Shown one piece after another: positions 32,561-41,994 of a stretch of DNA of 64,000 bases (position 1 is the first letter of the stretch; every line of letters begins with the position of its first letter). Made by a program: the position numbers and the translations under genes. This stretch comes from Saccharopolyspora thermophila (lineage in GTDB: Bacteria > Actinomycetota > Actinomycetes > Mycobacteriales > Pseudonocardiaceae). The stretch lies in contig NZ_BMMT01000010.1 in NCBI RefSeq assembly GCF_014646075.1, positions 1-64,000 on the forward strand, given 5' to 3'. The notes under the pieces are model-generated. The model was given only the letters and a program-made list of their open reading frames with translations. It had not been told where the DNA came from and did not search any database.

Positions 32561-34353
32561 TGCACGTCATCGCCACCGCCGGGCATGTCGATCACGGTAA
32601 GTCCACCCTCGTCCGCCGGCTCACCGGGATGGAACCGGACCGCTGGGCCGAGGAACGCCGCCGCGGCCTGACCATCGACCTCGGCTTCGCCTGGACCCGG
32701 CTGCCCGACGGGTGCACGGCGGCGTTCGTCGACGTGCCCGGTCACGAGCGGTTCGTGCCCAACATGCTCGCCGGGGTCGGTCCGGTCCCGGCGGTGCTGT
32801 TCGTGGTGGCCGCTGACGAGGGCTGGATGCCGCAGTCGCAGGAGCACCTCGACGCCCTGACCGCACTCGGGGTGCGCCACGGCCTGCTCGCCATCACGCG
32901 CTGCGACCTGGCCGACCCTGCGCCGGCCGCCGAGCAGGCCCGCGAGCGGCTGACCGGCACCCCGCTCGCGGATATCCCGGAAGTGCACGTCAGCGGCGCG
33001 ACCGGGTCCGGGGTTGGGCGGTTGCGTGACGAGATCGACGCTCTGGTGCACCGGCTGCCCGCGCCGGACCGGGACGCCGACGTGCGGCTGTGGATCGACC
33101 GCGCGTTCACCATCCGCGGCGCTGGAACAGTCGTCACCGGCACGCTGCCCGCGGGCACGCTGGGCACCGGTGACCGGCTGCTGCTGCATCCCGGCGGTGT
33201 GCAGGCCACCGTCCGCGGCGTACAGGCGCTGGGGGTCGCCGTGCAACGGGTTGAAGCCGTGGCGCGGGTGGCGGTAAATCTCCGCGGCGTCGCTGTCGAC
33301 CAGGTGCGGCGCGGCCACGCCCTGCTGACCCCGGACCGCTGGCTGAGCACCGACCTGCTCGACGTGCGGGTCCACGGCTGCGCTGTGGGGGACCTGCCGC
33401 GCGAGGTCATGCTGCACATCGGTGCCGCGGCGGTCAGCGCGCGTGTGCGCCCGCTCGGACGCGACACCGCCCGGCTCGCGCTGCGCACCCAGCTGCCGCT
33501 GCGGATCGGCGACCGCGCGCTCCTACGGGAACCGGGCGGCCGGTGCATCCGCGGCGGCTCCGTCGTGCTCGACGTCCGGCCGCCCGCACTGGCCAGGCGC
33601 GGCGCCGCGCGGGCACGCGCCGCCGAACTGGCCACGATGGACGGAAGCCCGGACGGCACCGCCGAACTCCGCCGACGCGGGCTGGTCCGCGCCGAAGACC
33701 TGCGCGCCATGGGCGCCGAACCGCCCGGACCGGGCCCGTGGCTGCTGTCCGAAGAGCACCGCGCGGAGCTCGGCAGGCGGCTCGCGGACCTGTTCGCGCA
33801 GCACCTCCGGACGCACCCGCTCGACGATGGCATGCCCGCCGAAGCCGCGCGCCGCCACCTCGACCTACCGGACCCGGCGCTGGTGGGCGACGTCGCGCGG
33901 GCCGCCGGACTCGCGCTGGGCGAAGGCCGCCTGCGGCGCGGCAGCACACCGCTGCCGCCGCGGGTGCAGCGCGCTGTGCGGGAGATCCAGCGGGCGCTGA
34001 CCGAACAGCCGTTCCAGGCCCCCACCGCCGGCTTCCTCGCCGAACTCGGCATCGGCGACAAGGAACTGGCCGCCGCCGCCCGCGCCGGGGCGCTACTCCG
34101 GCTGGCACCAGGACTGGTGCTGCTACCCGACGCCGAGCGCACCGCGCTGGAGCGGCTCGCCCGGCTTCCGGAGCCGTTCACGCTGAGCCAGGCCAGGCAG
34201 GCGCTGGGCACCTCGCGGCGCGTCGCGGTGCCACTGCTGGAGCGGCTCGCCGAACGCGGCCGCACCCGGTTGCTTCCCGACGGCCGGCACCGGCTGGTTT
34301 CTCCTCCCCCAAACCCGGGATACCCCGAGGGCGACTCGGCGTCGCGGCGCTGA
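32560..34353 (+). CDS. selB: Selenocysteine-specific translation elongation factor
   Basis: The 597-residue protein delivers Sec-tRNA to the ribosome at SECIS-marked UGA codons. The GTPase domain shows G1 ATAGHVDHGKSTLVRRLTG, G3 FVDVPGHERFVPNMLAGVG and a G4 variant ITRCDLAD. EF-Tu-like domains 2 and 3 follow (IDRAFTIRGAGTVVTGTLPA). From about residue 370 on there are several winged-helix domains for SECIS binding, ending LPEPFTLSQARQALGTSRRV. The length is normal. ATG 32560 overlaps the selA stop, so the two genes are coupled. Confidence 0.96.
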   Translation: MHVIATAGHVDHGKSTLVRRLTGMEPDRWAEERRRGLTIDLGFAWTRLPDGCTAAFVDVPGHERFVPNMLAGVGPVPAVLFVVAADEGWMPQSQEHLDALTALGVRHGLLAITRCDLADPAPAAEQARERLTGTPLADIPEVHVSGATGSGVGRLRDEIDALVHRLPAPDRDADVRLWIDRAFTIRGAGTVVTGTLPAGTLGTGDRLLLHPGGVQATVRGVQALGVAVQRVEAVARVAVNLRGVAVDQVRRGHALLTPDRWLSTDLLDVRVHGCAVGDLPREVMLHIGAAAVSARVRPLGRDTARLALRTQLPLRIGDRALLREPGGRCIRGGSVVLDVRPPALARRGAARARAAELATMDGSPDGTAELRRRGLVRAEDLRAMGAEPPGPGPWLLSEEHRAELGRRLADLFAQHLRTHPLDDGMPAEAARRHLDLPDPALVGDVARAAGLALGEGRLRRGSTPLPPRVQRAVREIQRALTEQPFQAPTAGFLAELGIGDKELAAAARAGALLRLAPGLVLLPDAERTALERLARLPEPFTLSQARQALGTSRRVAVPLLERLAERGRTRLLPDGRHRLVSPPPNPGYPEGDSASRR

Positions 34354-34432
34354 GCGGGAGTGCTGCGATCGTGCGGGCCGCCCCGCATGGTGAGGTTGGC
34401 GCTCGTCGCGCCGGGGGCGATGGGAGGCGACC

Positions 34433-35392
34433 ATGCCGCGGAAGATCTGGACCGGTTCGATCAACTTCGGGCTGGTGACCATCCCTGTCGGGCTCTACGC
34501 CGCGACCGAGGACCACACCGTCCAGTTCCACCAGTACCAGCGCGGGACGAGTGACCGGATCCGCTACAAGCGGGTCAACGAGCGCACCGGTGAGGAAGTC
34601 GACTTCAACGATATCGTCAAGGGCCGCGAGTACGACGGCGGAGTGATCACCGTCGAGCAGTCCGAACTGGACACGATCGCGCCCGGGCGCTCCCGCACCA
34701 TCGACATCACGACCTTCGTCGACCTCGGTGAGATCGACCCGGTGTACTTCCAGAAGACCTACTGGCTGGCGCCCAACAGCAAGGAGCACTTCCGGCCGTA
34801 CAACCTGCTGCGGCACGCGATGCGCGAAACCGGTCAGGCGGGCATCGCGACGTTCGTGCTGCGCGGCAAGCAGTACCTCACCGCAGTGCGCGCCGACCGC
34901 GACGTGCTGGCGTTGAACACGCTGTACTTCGCCGACGAGATCCGCGACCCCGCCGACCTGGTGGGCGACGCGGGCGAGCAGGCCATGCCCTCGGACCGGG
35001 AACTGCAGATGGCCACCACGATCATCGAATCCATGAGCGGCCCGTGGGAGCCCGAGGAGTACGAGGACACCTACACGGCGAAGGTCGAGGAGCTGCTGGC
35101 GGAGAAGGCGCGTGGCGGCGAGGTCCGGGCGGCGGAGGCACCGCCGAAGCCGACCGACGTCATCGACCTGACCGAGGCGCTGCGCCGCAGCGTCGACCAG
35201 GCCCGCAAGGGCCGCGCCGACAAGCGGGCCGCGCCGGATCTGTCGGAGCTGAGCAAGGCCGAGCTCGACGAGCGCGCCAAGGAAATGGGCATCAAGGGCC
35301 GCTCGAAGATGAAGCGGGCCGAACTCGAGGAGGCGGTCGCCGCGGCGGGCGCGGAGCCCACCCGGCGCCGCCGTTCCCGCAAGGTCTCCTGA
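34433..35392 (+). CDS. ku: Non-homologous end-joining protein Ku
   Basis: The 319-residue homodimeric Ku binds double-strand DNA ends and recruits LigD. The Ku core runs from MPRKIWTGSINFGLVTIPVG through YFQKTYWLAPNSKEHFRPYN and YAD/ADEIRDP to about residue 250. An Ala/Arg/Lys-rich linker follows, then a C-terminal SAP/Rho-N-like module (LSELSKAELDERAKEMGIKG) and a basic tail RRRRSRKVS, features of actinobacterial Ku. Start ATG 34433 has GGGAGG upstream. No ligD is in the window. Confidence 0.94.
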   Translation: MPRKIWTGSINFGLVTIPVGLYAATEDHTVQFHQYQRGTSDRIRYKRVNERTGEEVDFNDIVKGREYDGGVITVEQSELDTIAPGRSRTIDITTFVDLGEIDPVYFQKTYWLAPNSKEHFRPYNLLRHAMRETGQAGIATFVLRGKQYLTAVRADRDVLALNTLYFADEIRDPADLVGDAGEQAMPSDRELQMATTIIESMSGPWEPEEYEDTYTAKVEELLAEKARGGEVRAAEAPPKPTDVIDLTEALRRSVDQARKGRADKRAAPDLSELSKAELDERAKEMGIKGRSKMKRAELEEAVAAAGAEPTRRRRSRKVS

Positions 35393-35533
35393 GCCGCCGA
35401 CGTCACGGCACAGGTGGCGCCACCCTGCTCGGCGTTGCTGATCTTCCGGCTCCCCTCCGAACGACGCCAGCACATGCGGCTGGCCTGCGCGAACCTGATC
35501 AGACGGGGCCGGAGACGCCGGGGCGGTGCGCCG

Positions 35534-36637
35534 TCAGGCGTCGAAGTCGACGGTGACGCTGTCGGACACCGGCAGGGCCTGGCAGGTCAGCACGAAACCG
35601 TCGGCCACCTCGGACTCCTCCAGGGCGAAGTTCCGGCGCATCCGGACCTCGCCGCAGGTGACCTTGGCGCGGCACGTGCCGCAGACCCCGCCCTTGCAGG
35701 CGAACGGCAGGTCCTGGCGGACGCGCTGGGCGGCGTCGAGGACCGGGATATCGCGCGGCAGCGTCATCTGCGTCGATCGACCGTCGAGCACCACCGTCAC
35801 GTCGCTGGTCGACCCCTCCAGCGCCGGTTCCTCGTGGCGCACCGGTTCCGGCGGCACGTCCTCGACGTAGAACAGCTCCTGGTGCACGCGGTCGCCGGGC
35901 ACGTCGGTGTCGAGCAGCACCTGTTGGGCATCGCGGACCATGCCGTACGGCCCGCACAGCCACCACTGGTCCACCGCCCCCGCATCGATCACTGTGGACA
36001 GCAGGGCGCGCAGTTTGGCCGCGTCCAGCCGACCAGTGAACAGCTCCGACTCCCGTGGTTCCCGGGAGAGCACGTGCACCAGCTCCAGGCGCGACGGGTA
36101 GCGGTCCTTGAGGTCGGCCAGTTCGTCGGCGAACATCACCGTGTCGCTGCGCCGGTTGCCGTACAGCAGCGTGACCGTCGCGTCCGTCTCGCGCAGCACC
36201 GAGGCCGCGATCGACAGCACCGGGGTGATCCCCGATCCGGCGGCGACGCACACGTGCCGCTCGTCCGCGGTGAGGTCCGGGGTGAACGTGCCGGTCGGCG
36301 GCATCACCTCGATCTCGTCGCCGGGCCGCACCTCGTGCACCAGCCAGGAGGAGAACAAGCCGCCGGGCACCAGCCGCACCCCGATGCGGGGCGGGGCACC
36401 GACCGGCGCGCAGATCGAGTATGACCGGCGTTCCTCGCGGCCGTCGACCCGGCGCCGCAACGTCAACGACTGGCCCGGGCGGAAGGCGAACTCCGCGGCC
36501 AGCTCCGGTGGTACCTCGAAGCTCACCGCGACCGCATCGTCACACAACCGCTCCACGCGGCTGACCCGCAGCGGCTGGAAGCCGGTGCGGCGGCGCACCG
36601 GGGCGGTGGGTGCTCCGGCGGGGGCGGAACCAACCAC
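35534..36637 (-). CDS. paaE: 1,2-phenylacetyl-CoA epoxidase reductase subunit PaaE
   Basis: The 367-residue ferredoxin-NADP reductase-like subunit supplies electrons to the PaaABC(D) epoxidase. It has an FAD domain (RSYSICAPVGAPPRIGVRLV), an NAD(P) domain (CVAAGSGITPVLSIAASVLR) and a C-terminal [2Fe-2S] ferredoxin domain (FACKGGVCGTCRAKVTCGEV ... VLTCQALP) with the C-x4-C-x2-C-xn-C pattern. GTG 36637 lies directly after the paaD stop, with AAGGAGA upstream. It is last gene of the paaZABCDE transcription unit. Confidence 0.94.
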   Translation of the reverse strand: MVGSAPAGAPTAPVRRRTGFQPLRVSRVERLCDDAVAVSFEVPPELAAEFAFRPGQSLTLRRRVDGREERRSYSICAPVGAPPRIGVRLVPGGLFSSWLVHEVRPGDEIEVMPPTGTFTPDLTADERHVCVAAGSGITPVLSIAASVLRETDATVTLLYGNRRSDTVMFADELADLKDRYPSRLELVHVLSREPRESELFTGRLDAAKLRALLSTVIDAGAVDQWWLCGPYGMVRDAQQVLLDTDVPGDRVHQELFYVEDVPPEPVRHEEPALEGSTSDVTVVLDGRSTQMTLPRDIPVLDAAQRVRQDLPFACKGGVCGTCRAKVTCGEVRMRRNFALEESEVADGFVLTCQALPVSDSVTVDFDA

Positions 36638-36638
36638 G

Positions 36639-37154
36639 TCAGATCTCCTTGATGTGCTCGAAGGGTTCATGGCACGCGCGGCACCGCCGCAGCGCCTTGC
36701 AGGCGGTCGAGCCGAACTGCGAGACCTGCTCGGTGTCAGGGGAACCGCACTGCGGGCAGCGGACCGCGGCGCGCGGCGGGCCGAGCGTCAACGGCACCGG
36801 TCCGGCACCGTACTTCGGGGCCGGACCGGGCGGTGCGACGCCGTACGCGGCCAGCTTGCGCCGCCCCGACTCGCTGATCCAGTCGGTGGTCCATGGCGGA
36901 TCCAGCACGGTGCGCACCTCGACGTCGGTAAACCCGGCCTCGCGCAGCCGACGGGTGAGGTCGGCGCGCATCTCGCGCATCGCCGGGCACCCCGAGTACG
37001 TTGGGGTGATCGACACGACCACCGCGCCGGTGCCGGTGAGCTCCACCTCCCGCAGGACGCCGAGGTCGGCCAGGGTCAGCACCGGCAGTTCCGGGTCGGT
37101 GACCGACTCGGCGACCGCGCGGGCGTGCGCCAGGTCCGGTTGCGTGCTGGTCAC
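36639..37154 (-). CDS. paaD: 1,2-phenylacetyl-CoA epoxidase subunit PaaD
   Basis: The 171-residue protein is an N-terminal MIP18/DUF59-like domain (VTDPELPVLTLADLGVLREV, VVVSITPTYSGCPAMREMRA, VLDPPWTTDWISESGRRKL) followed by a C-terminal zinc ribbon (VRCPQCGSPDTEQVSQFG ... CRACHEPFEHIKEI). It is needed for epoxidase maturation, probably iron cofactor assembly. GTG 37154 overlaps the paaC stop (GTGA) with GGAGG 7 nt upstream. Confidence 0.92.
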   Translation of the reverse strand: MTSTQPDLAHARAVAESVTDPELPVLTLADLGVLREVELTGTGAVVVSITPTYSGCPAMREMRADLTRRLREAGFTDVEVRTVLDPPWTTDWISESGRRKLAAYGVAPPGPAPKYGAGPVPLTLGPPRAAVRCPQCGSPDTEQVSQFGSTACKALRRCRACHEPFEHIKEI

Positions 37155-38038
37155 CACGTCGCCTCCGGGTGCGCTCGCGCCAGGCTCTGCATCTCGGCGA
37201 GCAGGTAGCCCAGGTGCTCGGTGTGGATCCCGTCCCGACCGGTCCGGCCGGCCACCGCCGCCAGCGGGGGCACGTCCGGCCGCCGCAACGTGGCAGCTGC
37301 CAGCACCTGGTCGAGTACCTCGTCGAACTCGGCGCGCACCGTGGCGGGGTCCGCGCCGACTCCCGCCTCGACCATCCGCCGCTCCACGTCGTGGGTGGCG
37401 AAGAGCTCGTCGACCAGCGGCCAGACGTCCTCGAGGCCCTGCTGCGCCCGAGCGTGCGAGATCTCGGTGCCGTCGCCGAGCCGTACCACCCACCGCGCGG
37501 CGTACTCGCGGTGGTAGGTCAGCTCCTTGACGCCCTTGGCAGCGATCGCCGCCAGCACCGGGTCGCGGGAACCGGCGAGCCGGTCGAACACCGCCAGCCG
37601 CCAGGTGGACAGCACCAGCAGCCGGGCGACGGTGTGCGCGAAGTCGCCGTTGGGTACCTCCGCCAGCCGCACGTTGCGGAACTCCCGCTCGTCGCGGAAG
37701 TAGGCCAGCTCGTCCTCGTCGCGGCCGGTGCCGTCGGCCTGCCCGGCGCGGGTCAGCAGCAGCCGCGCCTGGCCGAGCAGGTCCAGCGCGATGTTGGCCA
37801 GCGCCAGCTCCTCCTCCAGCTCGGGGGCGCGGGTGATCCACTCGATCAGCCGCTGCGAGCTGATCAGCGCGTCGTCGCCGAGCATCAGGCAGTACCGGCC
37901 GAGTTCGGCGCCGTCGACGCCGTCCGGCAGCGTGGTGTCCACACCGGACAGCGGGTCGTCGAATCCGGTGCCGAAGGCCCACCGGGCCTCGCCGCCCTCG
38001 GCGACGGTCAGCGCCTCGTAGGCGTTGTCGAACGACAT
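37151..38038 (-). CDS. paaC: 1,2-phenylacetyl-CoA epoxidase structural subunit PaaC
   Basis: The 295-residue ferritin-like subunit partners PaaA in the epoxidase core. Helices include GRYCLMLGDDALISSQRLIE, WITRAPELEEELALANIALD and GVKELTYHREYAARWVVRLG, typical of PaaC, which retains parts of the diiron fold but is not the catalytic site. It ends AHPEATW and overlaps paaD by 4 bp. Same strand and tight spacing as the rest of the paa genes. Confidence 0.94.
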   Translation of the reverse strand: MSFDNAYEALTVAEGGEARWAFGTGFDDPLSGVDTTLPDGVDGAELGRYCLMLGDDALISSQRLIEWITRAPELEEELALANIALDLLGQARLLLTRAGQADGTGRDEDELAYFRDEREFRNVRLAEVPNGDFAHTVARLLVLSTWRLAVFDRLAGSRDPVLAAIAAKGVKELTYHREYAARWVVRLGDGTEISHARAQQGLEDVWPLVDELFATHDVERRMVEAGVGADPATVRAEFDEVLDQVLAAATLRRPDVPPLAAVAGRTGRDGIHTEHLGYLLAEMQSLARAHPEATW

Positions 38039-38048
38039 CAGGCCGACC

Positions 38049-38360
38049 TCACATGTGCGGGACGTTGTCGGGGATGCGGTAGAACGTGGGATGGCGGTAC
38101 ACCTTGTCTCCGCTGGGCGCGAAGAACGGGTCCTTCTCGTCCGGGCTGGACGCGGTGATCGCGTCCGCCCGCACCACCCAGATGCTCACGCCCTCGTTGC
38201 GCCGGGTGTAGAGGTTGCGGGCGTTGTGCAGTGCCATCTCCTCGTCCGCGGCGTGCAACGAGCCCACGTGTACGTGGTTGAGCCCTCGCTTGCCGCGCAC
38301 GAAGACCTCGAACAGCGGCCACGAAGCGCGCGGCGCGCCCGCCTCGGTGTCCGAACTCAT
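38049..38360 (-). CDS. paaB: 1,2-phenylacetyl-CoA epoxidase subunit PaaB
   Basis: The 103-residue subunit bridges PaaAC heterodimers. The core [20 protein letters not shown], the block [20 protein letters not shown] and the block [14 protein letters not shown] are family-typical, as is the length. ATG 38360 overlaps the paaA stop (ATGA). Ten bp separate it from paaC. Confidence 0.94.
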   Translation of the reverse strand: MSSDTEAGAPRASWPLFEVFVRGKRGLNHVHVGSLHAADEEMALHNARNLYTRRNEGVSIWVVRADAITASSPDEKDPFFAPSGDKVYRHPTFYRIPDNVPHM

Positions 38361-39328
38361 CGCGCGGCCTCCTCGCGTGCGGCCTGCTTGGCGGCGTGGG
38401 CGGCTGCCGCGTCGCGCACCCACTGCCCCTCCTCGTGCGCGGCCCGCCGGCGGGCCAGCCGCTGTTCGTTGCACGGCCCGTCACCGGAGATCACACGCTT
38501 GAGCTCCGACCAGTCCGGTTCGCCGAAGTCGTAGTGGCCGCGCTCGGCGTTCCACCGCAGCTGCGGATCGGGCAGCGTGACCCCGAGTGCCTCGGCCTGC
38601 GGCACGGTCATGTCGACGAACTTCTGCCGCAGCTCGTCGTTGGTGTGCCGCTTGATCCGCCACGCCATGGACTGCTGGGTGTTGGGCGAGTCACTGTCGG
38701 GCGGGCCGAACATCATCAGCGACGGCCACCACCAACGATTGGTGGCGTCCTGCACCATCTCCCGCTGCTGTGCGGTGCCGCGCATCATCGTCATCAGCAG
38801 CTCGTAGCCCTGCCGCTGGTGGAACGACTCCTCCTTGCAGATGCGCACCATCGCCCGCGCGTACGGCCCGAAGGAGCTACGGCACAGCGGCACCTGGTTG
38901 CAGATCGCCGCGCCGTCCACCAGCCAGCCGATCACGCCGATGTCGGCGAAGGTCAGCGTCGGATAGTTGAAGATCGACGAGTACTTCTGCCGGCGCTGGA
39001 TGAGCCTGTCGGTCAGCTCCGCGCGGTCCACGCCCAGCGTTTCGGCCGCCGAGTACAGGTAGAGCCCGTGCCCGGCCTCGTCCTGGACCTTGGCGAGCAG
39101 GATCGCCTTGCGGCGCAGGCTCGGCGCGCGGGTGAGCCAGTTGCCCTCCGGCTGCATGCCGATGATCTCGGAGTGCGCGTGCTGGGCGATCTGCCGCACC
39201 AGCGTCCTGCGGTAGCCCTCGGGCATCCAGTCCCGCGGCTCGATGCGCTGGTCGTGTGCGATTCGTTCGTCGAAGTGCCGCTGCAGCCCGGCCTCGTCGA
39301 GCCGGTCGATCGTCGTCGTCATGGTCAC
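38357..39328 (-). CDS. paaA: 1,2-phenylacetyl-CoA epoxidase catalytic subunit PaaA
   Basis: The 323-residue bacterial multicomponent monooxygenase-like diiron enzyme forms the 1,2-epoxide of phenylacetyl-CoA. The two ExxH pairs are visible: [20 protein letters not shown] and [20 protein letters not shown]. The start block [20 protein letters not shown] is conserved. The first possible start is GTG 39328, overlapping the paaZ stop with GGAG upstream; ATG 39322 is an equally possible alternative two codons on. The C-terminal Ala-rich tail is normal for actinobacteria. Confidence 0.95.
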   Translation of the reverse strand: MTMTTTIDRLDEAGLQRHFDERIAHDQRIEPRDWMPEGYRRTLVRQIAQHAHSEIIGMQPEGNWLTRAPSLRRKAILLAKVQDEAGHGLYLYSAAETLGVDRAELTDRLIQRRQKYSSIFNYPTLTFADIGVIGWLVDGAAICNQVPLCRSSFGPYARAMVRICKEESFHQRQGYELLMTMMRGTAQQREMVQDATNRWWWPSLMMFGPPDSDSPNTQQSMAWRIKRHTNDELRQKFVDMTVPQAEALGVTLPDPQLRWNAERGHYDFGEPDWSELKRVISGDGPCNEQRLARRRAAHEEGQWVRDAAAAHAAKQAAREEAAR

Positions 39329-41367
39329 CCCTGCTCCCCGGGCCGCTTGGCCACGAGCGTGAGCACGTCGTACTTGGCCACCGAGGCACCGTCCTGGTTG
39401 GTCACGTCCACGTCCCAGCGGACTTCGCCGTGCTCGGCGCCGACCCGCGGCGTGATCTGCTTGGCGGTCATCGTCACGGTGATCTCGTCACCGGGATAGG
39501 TCGGTGTGAGGAACCGCAGGTTCTCCAGCCCGTAGTTGGCCAGCACCGGGCCCGGGTCCGGGTCGACGAACAGCCCGGCGGCGAAGGACACCACCAGGTA
39601 GCCGTGCGCGACGCGGCCGTCGAAGAACGGGTTGGCCCGGGCGGCTTCCTCGTCGGTGTGGGCGTAGAAGGTGTCGCCGGTGAACTCCGCGAAGTGCTCG
39701 ATGTCCTCCATCGTCACCCGGCGCGGACCCGCGACGACCGTGTCGCCGACGCGCAGCTCCTCGAGGTACTTGCGGAACGGGTGCTGGTCGCCGGTGTTGC
39801 GCGGGGCCCCGGTGACCCACTGGCCGGTGATCGCCGAGAGCACCGCCGGATCGGCCTGCACCGCGGTGCGCTGCATGTGGTGCAGCACGCCACGTACGCC
39901 GCCCATTTCCTCACCGCCGCCCGCGCGGCCGGGTCCACCGTGGACCAGCGCCGGCAGCGGCGAGCCGTGACCGGTGTTCTCCTGCGCGTTGTGCCGGTTG
40001 AGCACCAGCATCCGGCCGTGCCGCGACGCCGCGCCCAGCACGACCTCACGGGCGAAGTCCGTGTCGGCGGTGACCACCGAACCAGCCAGGCTACCCCGGC
40101 CACGCCGTGCCAGGTCGACGGCCTGGGCGGTGGTCTGGTACGGCAGCACGGTGCTGACCGGACCGAATGCCTCGACCTCGTGCGGCTGCGGCTGGTCCGG
40201 GTCGTCGCAGCGCAGCAACAGCGGCGACAGGAACGCCCCGCGCTCCGGGTCGGCGTCGACCACCTCGACCCGCTCCGGATCGCCGTACACCAGGGTTCCG
40301 GCCTCCAGCAGCGCCTTCAGCGACCGGCGCACCTCCTCGCGCTGCTCCAGGCTGGCCAGCGCGCCCATCCGGACCTCCGGCGAGGCCGGGTTGCCGACAA
40401 CGACCTTCGCCAGCCGAGCCGTGGCCGCGGCCACCACGTCGTCGATCCGGTTCGCCGGGACCAGAGCACGCCGGATGGCCGTGCACTTCTGTCCCGCCTT
40501 CACCGTCATCTCGGTGACCAGCTGCTTGACGAACAGGTCGAACTCCGCGCTGCCGGGCTCGGTGTCCGGTCCGAGGATCGAGCAGTTCAACGAGTCCGCC
40601 TCGACGGTGAACCGCACCGAGTTCGCCGCCACCACCGGGTGCGTGCGCAGCCGCTGGCCGGTGGCCGCCGAGCCGGTGAACGACACCAGGTCCTGGTCGG
40701 TGAGGTGGTCGAACAGGTCGCCCACGCCGCCGCAGATCAGCTGCACCGAGCCCTCCGGCAACAGGCCCGAGGACACCATCAGCTCCACCAGCCGGTGGGT
40801 GAGGTAGGCAGTCTGGGTGGCCGGTTTGATCACGCTGGGCACCCCAGCCAGGAAGGCGGGGGCGAACTTCTCCAGCGGCCCCCACACCGGGAAGTTGAAG
40901 GCGTTGATCTGCACCGCCACGCCCCGAAGCGGGGTGCAGACGTGCTGGCCGACGAAGGTGCCGCCCTTGCCCAGCGGCTCGACGGGTCCTTCCACGTACA
41001 CCGTGTCGTTGGGCAGTTCCCGTCGGCCCTTGCTGGAGTAGCTGAACAGCACGCCGATGCCGCCGTCGACGTCGAAGGTGGAGTCGCCGAGCGTCGCGCC
41101 GGTGCGCGCCGACAGCGCGTAGAGCTCCTCGCGGTGCTCCCGCAGGTACGACGCGAGGCTCTTGAGCAGCGCGGCGCGCTGGTGGAAGGTCAGCTCCGCC
41201 AACGCCGGACCGCCCCGGCGGCGGCCGTGGTCGAGTACCGCAGCCATGTCGATTCCGGCCGAGGAGATGCGCGCGACCTCCTCTCCGGTGACCGCGTCGT
41301 GCACCGGCATCCCTCCGTCCGATGGGACGTGCCAGTCACCGTTGACGTAGCTGTGCAGGGCAGCCAT
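39325..41367 (-). CDS. paaZ: Oxepin-CoA hydrolase / 3-oxo-5,6-dehydrosuberyl-CoA semialdehyde dehydrogenase PaaZ
   Basis: The 680-residue bifunctional enzyme opens and oxidises the oxepin ring of the phenylacetate pathway. The N-terminal aldehyde dehydrogenase domain (about 1-520) has [13 protein letters not shown] (Glu), [16 protein letters not shown] (nucleophile Cys) and [20 protein letters not shown]. The C-terminal MaoC-type hydratase domain (about 530-680) has [20 protein letters not shown] followed by [19 protein letters not shown] with the Asp/His pair. ATG 41367 heads the operon paaZABCDE. An operator-like repeat lies 32-53 bp upstream. Confidence 0.95.
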   Translation of the reverse strand: MAALHSYVNGDWHVPSDGGMPVHDAVTGEEVARISSAGIDMAAVLDHGRRRGGPALAELTFHQRAALLKSLASYLREHREELYALSARTGATLGDSTFDVDGGIGVLFSYSSKGRRELPNDTVYVEGPVEPLGKGGTFVGQHVCTPLRGVAVQINAFNFPVWGPLEKFAPAFLAGVPSVIKPATQTAYLTHRLVELMVSSGLLPEGSVQLICGGVGDLFDHLTDQDLVSFTGSAATGQRLRTHPVVAANSVRFTVEADSLNCSILGPDTEPGSAEFDLFVKQLVTEMTVKAGQKCTAIRRALVPANRIDDVVAAATARLAKVVVGNPASPEVRMGALASLEQREEVRRSLKALLEAGTLVYGDPERVEVVDADPERGAFLSPLLLRCDDPDQPQPHEVEAFGPVSTVLPYQTTAQAVDLARRGRGSLAGSVVTADTDFAREVVLGAASRHGRMLVLNRHNAQENTGHGSPLPALVHGGPGRAGGGEEMGGVRGVLHHMQRTAVQADPAVLSAITGQWVTGAPRNTGDQHPFRKYLEELRVGDTVVAGPRRVTMEDIEHFAEFTGDTFYAHTDEEAARANPFFDGRVAHGYLVVSFAAGLFVDPDPGPVLANYGLENLRFLTPTYPGDEITVTMTAKQITPRVGAEHGEVRWDVDVTNQDGASVAKYDVLTLVAKRPGEQG

Positions 41368-41398
41368 GCACCCCGACCTCCTCCAGCTGAATTCTTTA

Positions 41399-41420
41399 AC
41401 TGACCGTTCATTCGGAAAAT
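41399..41420. promoter_or_regulatory. PaaR-like operator upstream of paaZ
   Basis: ACTGACCGTTC-ATTCGGAAAAT resembles the PaaR palindrome described in corynebacteria (ACTNACCG-NNCGNN-CGGTNAGT), with all of the left arm and most of the right arm conserved. It lies 32 bp upstream of the paaZ start, on the paaZABCDE promoter. Confidence 0.55.
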
Positions 41421-41505
41421 AGCACCGCCGGCCTGCTCCCGGCACCACCCGAACCAGCGAATTCCGGCTTGACCGAACAAGCAACCACACCAGCAACAGC
41501 CACTC

Positions 41506-41534
41506 TTGACAGCGTCCGGACCGGCGGTATTAAT
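41506..41534 (+). promoter_or_regulatory. Sigma70-type promoter of paaIK-paaR
   Basis: TTGACA (41506-41511) is a perfect -35 element, followed after 17 bp by ATTAAT (41529-41534), a fair -10. Transcription would start near 41541, inside the palindrome at 41537-41556, a typical repressor arrangement. Confidence 0.65.
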
Positions 41535-41536
41535 TA

Positions 41537-41556
41537 CCGACTATTCGTTCAGTCGG
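41537..41556. promoter_or_regulatory. Palindrome at the paaI transcription start, candidate PaaR operator
   Basis: CCGACT-ATTCGTTC-AGTCGG has perfect 6-bp arms. It shares the TTCNTTC/CGG elements of the paaZ-side site. A TetR-family protein encoded two genes downstream is the likely ligand-controlled repressor. Confidence 0.6.
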
Positions 41557-41568
41557 AGGGTGGGACCA

Positions 41569-41994
41569 GTGCAGGAACCCGGCGCCACGGCGCGCAACCC
41601 GGCGCAGGAGATGTTCGACGGCGACCGCGCCTCGCAGGCCCTCGGCATCGAGCTCGTCGAGACCGGACCCGGCCTGGCCCGCGCCCGGATGCGGATCACC
41701 GAGGCGATGGTCAACGGCCACGGCACCGCCCACGGCGGATACATCTTCCTGCTCGCCGACACCGCCTTCGCCTGCGCCTGCAACAGCCACGGCCCCACCA
41801 CCGTCGCGGCCCGCGCCGACATCACCTTCGTCCGCCCCGCGCGGCGCGGCGACCTGCTGATCGCCAGTGCCGTGGAGCGGACCAGGTTCGGGCGCAGCGG
41901 CATCTACGACGTCTCGGTACACCGCGGTGACGACCTGATCGCCGAGTTCCGGGGCCACAGCCGATCGCTCACCGTCGAGGGAGTCAGACCATGA
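41569..41994 (+). CDS. paaI: Hydroxyphenylacetyl-CoA thioesterase PaaI
   Basis: The 141-residue hotdog-fold thioesterase rescues CoA from dead-end phenylacetate-pathway thioesters. The active-site block ITEAMVNGHGTAHGGYIFLL followed by ADTAFACACNSHG is typical of PaaI/YdiI. The rest (VAARADITFVRPARRGDLLI) completes the fold. GTG 41569 is chosen with CGGAGGG about 9 nt upstream; GTG 41560 is too close to the SD. It overlaps paaK by 4 bp. Confidence 0.92.
   Translation: MQEPGATARNPAQEMFDGDRASQALGIELVETGPGLARARMRITEAMVNGHGTAHGGYIFLLADTAFACACNSHGPTTVAARADITFVRPARRGDLLIASAVERTRFGRSGIYDVSVHRGDDLIAEFRGHSRSLTVEGVRP

Noticed and set aside
38349-39499. Long plus-strand frames across paaA, paaZ and other minus-strand genes
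   Set aside because: These are typical high-GC antisense shadows, rich in Arg/Gly/His, while the minus strand encodes well-conserved enzymes.
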